Under the pieces are notes generated by a model. The model had not been told where the DNA came from. It did no database searches and saw only the letters and a program-made list of their open reading frames with translations. From positions 6,371,432-6,435,431 of the forward strand of contig NC_092629.1 of assembly GCF_039555335.1 (NCBI RefSeq): a DNA stretch of 64,000 bases, read 5' to 3'. Source of the DNA: Amphiura filiformis. Taxonomy: Eukaryota > Echinodermata > Ophiuroidea > Amphilepidida > Amphiuridae. Positions 12,701 through 22,100 of the stretch are shown piece after piece. Within the stretch, counting starts at the first letter, position 1. Every line of letters starts with the position of its first letter. The translations under genes and the position numbers were made by a program.

Positions 12701-15700
12701 CCTTCAGCATCCGTCGTTCTTTGTACTTGGCCTTGGTTCGCCCCATTCTGGAGTATTGCTGTACTACTTGGCATCCTCTGAACATAACCCTTACCAACCG
12801 TCTTGAGTCTACTCCCATGAGGACCTTCTCTTGGATTCCGACCTACCTCTTCTTAGTAAGCGTCGTGATGTTGCTTCTCTGTGTCACTTATTTAAAATCT
12901 TTGCCAATCTTTGTTCCTCTCCCGACCCTTTCCAGCCTCATCCCAGACCCGGTCTAAGAAACCTCAATTCCCGCGCTGTTCAAGTTCCTTTCTGCCGGCT
13001 TTCATTGTCCCAGAGATCATTTTATCCGTTTGCCTCCTCCATCTGGAATTACCTCCCTGAGGCTATTGTCAATGCTTCTTCTCTCAAGGCCTTCAAATTG
13101 GCTATTTCCCACCGCCTCTAACCAGTTCACATAATTTATTTTTTGTTTTTACTTTATTCTGTATTGATTATGTATTTTCTAGTAATGTTTTGATTTTAAT
13201 GTAAGGACAATCCTTCAATTTATTGTGTAATCAATATTGGATCTGCCTGGCCTTGTGCCAAATGTTATAAATAAATAAATAAATAAAAAAAATGCTGAAA
13301 TTCACTTCAGGAGCAGATTTTTCTGTGTGGGGAAGCTAACATTTAGCGGCAAAGGTCTGGCAAAATGTTTCAGCTCTGACTTTTGATGTAGTGTAGACTT
13401 GACGCCCATTCTGCAGCACTGGTATATGGCCCATTTCACGGTTAGGCGCCACTTTTGGTGAAAAAAACTTGAAATTTTCAAAATGGATTAAATTTCATTT
13501 AATTGGGGTTTTCTTTTCCACATAAGACCAGATTTTCATAAAAATATCATTTCCCAGCTTAAATCTCTCTACTTGAAGAAAATTATAATTTATTATCTCA
13601 TGTTATGTAATTTTTAACAAATTTGATAAATATTGAGTAGTGAATATTTATACTTTTACTGTCCAATACATATATAATAGATATTTAAAATAAACAAGTA
13701 TGTCATAGGCTCTCTTCTGACCAAATTTGGGCAAATTTTGTTGTGTAATGACAAATTTATGGCCACTTACATGTAATTTTGTGGTAAAAAAGGGAAATTG
13801 ACATGAAAAGGTTTACTCAAAAATTTTAATAATCAATGAATGACTCTGATATTTAACAGCTTTGATGGTCATAATATGGGTAATGTTCACAAATAATATC
13901 AGCCAGTTTGAAAGCACAGGTCAAATTCAAGATTCTTATGTTTGTGCAATTTTGGATGTGACAGATGTCAATGTGAACGGAAACCACACATTGTAAAGCA
14001 GAGTATGTTTCAGAAAATAATGATTCAAAGAGTTTTCACACACTCAGTAAATTAAATGGGATATATTGAAACATATTAACCTGTGTTAGTGTTCATTTTA
14101 AAACATTGTTTACAATTTATAGAGGTGGATGTGACATTTTTAATTGTGAACAGAATATTTCATTATTATAAACAGTTTGCTTGTCAAAATATAAGCTTTA
14201 AAGCACTTCTAACACATATATTTTGATAGATTCTATTGAATTGAGCAATGCTAAAATGTTTTTCCTGACCCTTTATATTTTGCCAAGCAAAATGTTTATA
14301 ATACTGAAATATTCCGTTCACAATTGAAAATGTCACATCCGCTTCTGTAAATTGTATACAAAACTGTCCCCTAAAAGACAACAACAAAGCCATGAAATAA
14401 TCATATGTGACATGTATGAAATAATAAACCTATTTTAGAAAGTCAAATATCATGTTGTTTAAGTATTTTGGCCTAAAAAATACTAATTTTGAGGATGTGA
14501 CATGTGAACGGAAATTGAAGCTTTTTGAATCTCCTGTCACAATTAAAGAAGGCATGCTGAATTAAAAACTTATTGTGCCTTTTGATCCTCCTCAAACCTG
14601 TAATGAAATAACTTCAAACTGGCATTCTAGTCCCATTCCTGTCTTAGTTCTTTGAAGAAACTATTTTGGATGTGACAGGTACCATGGATGTGACACATGT
14701 GAACGGAAACTTTGAAATGACATCTGCAAGCTAAGTTGATGAAGGAGTTTTCATTAAATGGTGTCATTAGATAGCTTATAGCAGGAGATTTTTAAAAATC
14801 AAGGAGAACAAATTCTGCCACTTGTTTGTTAATAAATTATACTATTTGGAAAATTAATCGGATGTGACAAAATTGTGAACGGAATTTGTTGGCAAAAATT
14901 CAATATATCGCTGTATCTACGTATTAAGAGCAACAAGTGTAATTTGTTCAACAAATAGTAACAAGACTCTGAACTTTACTAAAACACACTAGTTTGCCAT
15001 TCATGTAAAGTATTAGTCGATCTATTCCACATTGAATAAGGTACATAGATGTGAGCGGAAAATGTCACATCCGAATTCAGAAATTTAAATGGTTCTCATG
15101 CTAGTTTAACTGACAACTACTACTTTGTTCATGTATGGCTGTATAGTGCAACTTGTTCATTACATAAAAACAACAAAAGCAGCTGGTAGGCTCAACATAG
15201 TTAAAAGTGACAGCATTGGAAAATAAATGTCTCTTTTTAAGTTGCTAGTAAAATGTGGTTTTTGACCACTTCTGACCCCTAAGCCCTGAAAGATAAAAGC
15301 AGAAAGGCCGATTAAGCTAGAAGAGGTAGGCTATACAGAGACAATGAAAAATCACCAACAGTCAATTCTGTAACCCCATTATTTTTTTTTACACACCAGG
15401 CCAGATCGTTGAAAATCAAAAAGTGGCGCCTAACCGTGAAATGGGCCATATATAAACTCTGATGAACTTACCAGACGGGGTGCTAAAATTTATGGGATAT
15501 CGGGCCCTTTGAGGCTACTGTCTGGGCTCCCGTACAGGAAAAAGTTGCTGGCATTTGTATTTTTGCAAACCACAATGGGTAATAGTTCCAATTCAAAAAG
15601 ATCCACCCACATGTCTCTTCAGCTGAATAACAAGTTATGTGATATTGGGCCCATTGAGGCTACTGTCTGGGCCCGTACAGGAAAAAGTTGCAGTCCTTTG

Positions 15701-18700
15701 TATTTTTGTAATCCACAATGGGTAATAGTTCCAATTCAGAAAAATTCATCCACATGTCTCTTCAGCTGAATAACCAGTTATGGGGAATGGGGCCCTTTGA
15801 AGCTACTGTCTGGGCCCCGTACAGGAAAAAGTTGTTGTCATTGGTATTTTTGTGCAACCCAATGTGTAATAGTTCCAATGCTAAAAGATTTACAGTTTAC
15901 ACATGTCTTCCTTCAGCTGAATAAATCAGTTATGAGACATTGGGTCCTTTCAGGCTACTGTCTGGGCCCCCGTACAGGAAAAAGTTGCTGTCATTGGTAT
16001 TTTTGTAAACCCCAATGGGTAATAGTTCCAATGCAAAAAGATTCATCCATGTCTCTCTTCAGCTGAATAAATCAGTTATGAGACATTGGGCCCCTTGGGG
16101 CTACTGTCTGGGCCCCGTACAGGAAAAAGTTGCTGTCATTGGTATTTTGTGCACCCCAATGTGTAATAGTTCCAATGCAAAAAGATTCATCCTTGTCTCT
16201 CTTCAGCTGAATAACACCATATGGGCGGGCCCCTTTGGGGCTACTGTCTGGGCCCCCGTACAGGCCAAAGTTGCTGTCATTGCTATAGGCATGAAAAGTA
16301 TCCTCCTGTGAGTGATATCCAACAAGTTTTGTCCATGTCTCTCTTGAGCTGAATAAATGCATTTTTTGGCCCCCTATTTTGTGACCCCCAGGCTCCACGT
16401 ACAGGCTGTGACCCGGCAGCAATATGGAATATTGAATCTTGGGCCTATACTAACATAATCAGACCATCAAACCTTTTGTCTCTTCTGAGCTGAATAAATT
16501 GTCTGGGCTCCTAGTCTAATAATGGATCTAGTTTGGAGCGTAAATTGATGTACATTATATTTCTGACATCCAAATTGAATTTCTAGCATAACATTTAGAC
16601 AAAAGAATATGCCACCCCTGATGCCTAGATTTAGCTACAAAATATGATGTGTTTTGAGCTAGATATAATTTCAAATCAAATTATCGTGTAGAATTGTAAC
16701 ACAACGATGCAATTATTATTTTTCCTTTGTGAGCTTTCTGTAGGTATGTCATACATATTATAACTTTATCTTCAAGAATTTGAAAGCTAATTTTTCCCCT
16801 CTAATTCCTTCGATTTATAGTTTCACTTATTCCAGTGTTGTTGTTAAAAATACATGTGGTAATAGAAACTTATTCTGTTGATAAGCTCATAAGCTCACAG
16901 GGGGGGTAAAGCTGCACTTTTACCATAAGTTGACATTCATGGGCTACATAAAAATGCCTGATAGCAATGAACCAGAGCAGCTTTTGGCCGGAAAAGGTCA
17001 TCAAAGTTTACACAGGGCCCAATTTCAAATAAACTTGCTCAAATTGTGTTAAAAATGGTACATGTACATAACCTATTATGTTGAATTACCTAGGAAACAA
17101 AACATCCTAGATGGTGCAATCTTATCCTTATGGGAATTGTTGTTATCAAAACGAACAATTTGACACCTCTTTTGTCAAAATCGGAGCAATTTGATGTTTT
17201 TGACTCACATACAGCCAATTTGAGCAAGTTTGAAAAAGTTGATGACCCTTTCCGCCAAAAGCTTCTCCGGTTGAATTGCTATCATGCATTTTTGTGTTGC
17301 CCATGATATCAAAGTTCTGGTAGCAGTGCTCCTTTGCCCTCCCCCCAACTGGTACAAATATACCCCATCTGAGGGGCCAGGCTCATACACTATAGCTTTC
17401 TTTGTAATCAAAGGTATACTCTGATCAGCTCATAATAGGCAAGAGTCCTACATCGTGGATTGATATGGCCATGTGTCGTGAACTGGTGTTCCCAATAGGG
17501 TGGTGTTGTTTCGTTTTGAAGTAAAACAAGAGCGGTAACCGCACCATAGCTGAACCATGCCCGATCGGAGCAACTATAAATTTGACCTCACCTTTGACCT
17601 CAGATGTCCTTTGAAGTTTCATACTTCCCAAATGCCACGGATTGTTTTTCCCCAGTTACAGCCCCATCAGAGGAACATTAAATTTGACCTGACCTTTGAC
17701 CTCACATGACCTTGGCGGTTTCATACTACCCAAGTATCAGGGATCATTTTCTCCAAGTTACAGCCCAATCGGAGACAACTTTAAATTTGACCTGACCTTT
17801 GACTTCAGATGACCTTTGCCGTTTCATACTCCCCAAGTGCCGGGGATTGTTTTCCCAGAGTTACAGCCGCATCGGAGCAGCTTTAACATTTGACCTTTGA
17901 CCTTGGATGACCTCAGATGCTGTTTCATGATCCTCTTATGATCAAAGATTATTTGTACCAAGTTTTAGCTCAATCGGAGTCGGACATATTTCAAAATGTT
18001 GGTAGAAACTATATAGCATTTACCTTGAAGCCTTATAGTGTGTATGTATTGATTTTCATAAATGCATCATGGGAAGGAATAACATTTGACCACCAAACCC
18101 CCACCGCACAAGTATTCACCATTATTGTGCAATCAGAGGCAACTACAGCATTCAGAGGCACTACTGTATATACATGTAGCATTTATCACATACCCTTAGT
18201 GTGTATTTTCATAAATGCATCATGGGGCGCCGTAATTTCCTGTGATCTAAATACTAACCACAAAATGGGCTACAGTGGGCGATCTTAGACACATCCAGTT
18301 TGGTCCATACTGTGGTTAAGATACTAATACTTTGGGAATTTTCACAATATTTACTTCACTTTCTTGGAAACAATATGCTTGTTATCAAAATAGCAGACAA
18401 GCTGTCTCCCAGTGCAAATCTGTGATTTAGTAGCCCAATTAGGCGACTTCTGAATCAAAATGAACCACAACTTTAAAACTATTAGCAGTAGCACCCCTGT
18501 GTTTCTTTATCATATTCTTTACTTCTTTCTCTTTCATTTGACACCACTTGGGGGTTCATACCTTCGTGGCATTTAAATATATGTCCACTTTGGGAATTTT
18601 CACAATATTTACTTCACTTTCTTGGAAACAATATGCTTGTTATCAAAATAGCAGACAAGCTGTCTCCCAGTGCAAATCTGTGATTTAGTAGCCCAATTAG

Positions 18701-19135
18701 GCGACTTCTGAATCAAAATGAACCACAACTTTAAAACTATTAGCAGTAGCACCCCCTGTGTTTCTTTATCATATTCTTTACTTCTTTCTCTTTCATTTGA
18801 CACCACTTGGGGGTTCATACCTTCGTGGCATTTAAATATATGTCCACTTTGGGAATTTTCACAATATTTACTTCACTTTCTTGGAAACAATATGCTTGTT
18901 ATCAAAATAGCAGACAAGCTGTCTCCCAGTGCAAATCTGTGATTTAGTAGCCCAATTGGGCGACTTCTGAATCAAAATGAACCACAACTTTAAAACTATT
19001 AGCAGTAGCACCCCCTGTGTTTCTTTTATCATATTCTTTACTTCTTTCTCTTTCATTTGACACCACTTGGGGGTTCATACCTTCGTGGCATTTAAAGATA
19101 TGTCCATTTTAGACCAAATGGTTGGTAAGTAAGTA

Positions 19136-19197
<62 letters not shown>

Positions 19198-22100
19198 TAA
19201 GTAAGGGACATACACTAATATAGGCTGATACCATTTCATGGTTCAGCAAAAATGACTTATTTGCAAGAAGTAAACAACTTTAGTCTGTTTCAATACTATC
19301 AAATTTACTATCAAATATTCTCAATTTTAAATAAAGAAGTTGGGAGTAATTTTAAGTATTTCACAAAGATGCAGGGTGGTGCAATTGGGATACGGAATTG
19401 GGATACGGTTTGCATGTAAAGTCAATGGGAGAAAATGTGCACCCAGTTCATCAAGGCTTATCTTATTAGAATAATGAATAAAACCTTTAAATAATATACT
19501 GTTGTAAAGCTAATCAGTTATCCTCTACTTTTATACCAAATTCAATTGTTTTGTATTTTCGTTAACGAAGTACTGTAATTAATTAACTTTAATTAATTAC
19601 CCCATAGACCAACTATATAAGTCCCTGGGACACGGGTCGCGCACCATCTTACATTGAAACGCTCATAATTTACAAACTATAAACCCTATCACAGCAAAAT
19701 TATACATTTCCAAGTCTTAGCAGTTCAAGCAGTATTCCTGTATTTTTCACTCATTTACACTGAAAATTTCGTAATATGCCATTCCGTGTATTATAACAGT
19801 ACATTAACTTGGGGCAACCTTTTCAAAGTATACATATTTAGGTGGGCCATTGCCTCTACTTTGCACTGATAAGGTGTTTTTTTATAATATGTCAGGCCTG
19901 ATTGTGGTCCTAAAAAATAAAATCTGTTTTGGTTTAAGTTGGCGAACAGAGGGAGCGGAGCGACCGTAGTATCGCCCCTGACGGCGGGGGGTCCAGGGGC
20001 CCGCTTAAGGGCCCCGGTGGGTGTCCAGGGGGTCCCTAAGCTCCCGGGTTTTAGCCATATCAGAGAGTAAAATTTGGGTTTCTGAGGCATATAATTGCAT
20101 GGGTTTTTTCTAAAATTGTTTTTCATTTTTAATGCATGCAACCCCTAAAAAGTTTATAATTAACACTTTCTTAATTTCCCCACTAACAAAAAAAAAATTT
20201 CTTGCTCTTTTTATGATGAAATATCATCATCCACTTCGAAATGTAAAAAAAAAAAATAAATACAAATTTTATTTTTTTTTTAGTAGAAAAAAAAATCGGA
20301 AAACCGCTTTAAATCGGGGAATAATCATATGTGCTATGGTTTAGATGTTACATATTTTTGAGGCGGTGTTACTTGTTGACATCATTTTCATGCATACAAG
20401 GATTTGCAAATACCATATTTGGAAAGACTGGACATTTTCCTTTCAGAAATATACTTTTGCTATGATATGGTCTATAGTTTGTAAATTATGAGTGTTTCAT
20501 TTCAATGCAAAATGATGCGCGATCCTTGAAATTTACTGACGAAACGCATAGGAACACCACTTCATGACACACGGCCATATAGAAGGGTGTACACACAGCT
20601 GGGCAAAGCACCTACGCAACTACACTTTGCGTATTGTGTGTCCGACGCACAGTATATGGATTTCTATGTAAAATATATTAGGAATTTGACCTTTGATGAA
20701 CCATAACTTCACTTCCAAATGTCCAATGAAGCTGGTTGAGGTGTAATTTTAAAGCTGAAAGTGAATTCTTTCAAAATCTGCAATAAACAGAAAATGACCT
20801 AGAGCCGACTTACTACCACTTTGTGGTGGATGGTCACATATGACCATGCGTTTTTAACTGGGTACACCAATAGAGTGGAGCAGTACTTTTGTGCATGATT
20901 TTTTGTGCTAAGGCCAAAAAAGAAAATTGTTGTGTTGTCCTCAACCGACCAACCCTAAATCCTGAAAAATCAGGGTCGGCATTTTTTTTTTTTTTGAATG
21001 ATAATTTTTACAGATTTTACAGATGTTTTTCACTTGAAATTAATATTTTATTGAAAGACTAGTCTTTAATTGATGTCTAACAGGTATCGAGAAGTCAAAA
21101 TTGACAAATGTCCCTCTAAGCATTATTTAATATTTGAGGAGATTTTTTAAAAACTGAAGGTAAAAAAAAAGAAATCCGACCGTCCGACCCAACTTTCCCA
21201 TTTCCCACTTGAGGGCAACACAACAATTTTTTTTTCAGTCAAATTGTCACTTTTTCAGGGTCTCAACTCAAGACACATGGCCTTTTACAAATTAAATTCT
21301 TTATTACTTCCGTGGTTCCAGCTGTGCGCCAAGCGTAGACGAGCGTACCCACAGATAGGCATGATCACAAAATTTTCAAGTAGGTTTTTTCACATGGAAA
21401 TTATTTCATTTAAAAAGGTGATCATTTAACTTAAAAAATGAAGGGTCAACCATGTAGCTCATATATCAACAAGTTATGGGCAAATGTCCGTTTTTAAAAT
21501 TTTTCATTTTTCTGCGGCCATCATTGACAATGCCTTACAATGACTTACTGTACAAAAGAGCCAGTAATGCATCATTTTTCACCACGATGATCCGTTTTAC
21601 ACAAAGGCGATTTTATTTTATGAAATCTAACTACATGTATCACTGCATGATGACTTCTAGTATCAAGGATAAAGGACCAGCACTTTTTAGACTACGTCTC
21701 CAAGTTTCTGGTGTCCAAATTTCAAAAATTTGTATTTTCCTATGAGGATTACACAGGTAAGCAACTTTTTGAGCTTTTTGAGTTGATAATATTATAAGCT
21801 ATAATAAGCAATGTGGACATACCTACCACAGAAGAAATAAACATCACGCTGACTGGCTGATCATCGATCAACAGACTTGACAACAAGCCACTTGACCCAT
21901 TGGTCGTCGGCGCGGCGCGTAGTAGGCGACCTTGTCCTTGTCACTTCTACGCGATCGCAATTCACCAGTGCGTACCCGGACCACGGAAGTAATAAAAAAT
22001 TAACTTTAAGCGTACTGCTAGCCGTCAAGCGTGTATTATTTTGCACATGACAAGGTCCAATGCACACGCTTGACATAGCTCACGTATACGTGATGATTAC

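Larger units (their letters stand above)
8457..16519. mobile_element. Composite foldback element with tandem-array inverted arms
   Basis: The outer ends are inverted copies: left TAGACTAGGAGCCCAGACAA near 8457, right ending TTGTCTGGGCTCCTAGTCTA near 16519. Inward of each end, about 300 bp of unique terminal domain is followed by tandem units of about 145 bp (9-10 units left, 7 right), so the arms are over 1 kb each. This resembles foldback (FB-like) transposons; sea urchin TU elements have a comparable architecture. Between the arms lie two LINE fragments and a complete 2-kb DNA transposon, probably later insertions. No transposase for the foldback itself was recognised. Confidence 0.75.

Noticed and set aside
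15509-16311. Overlapping readings with repeated NSSNAKRFIHVSLQLN-like peptides
   Set aside because: The 145-bp repeat unit stays open in some frames. The same peptides recur with frameshifts and no start or splice context, so it is not a repeat protein gene.
21296-22005. DNA transposon bounded by TTTATTACTTCCGTGGT / ACCACGGAAGTAATAAA
   Set aside because: A roughly 20-bp inverted repeat about 660 bp apart is present, but I could not define target duplications or any second copy, so it is not listed as an element.
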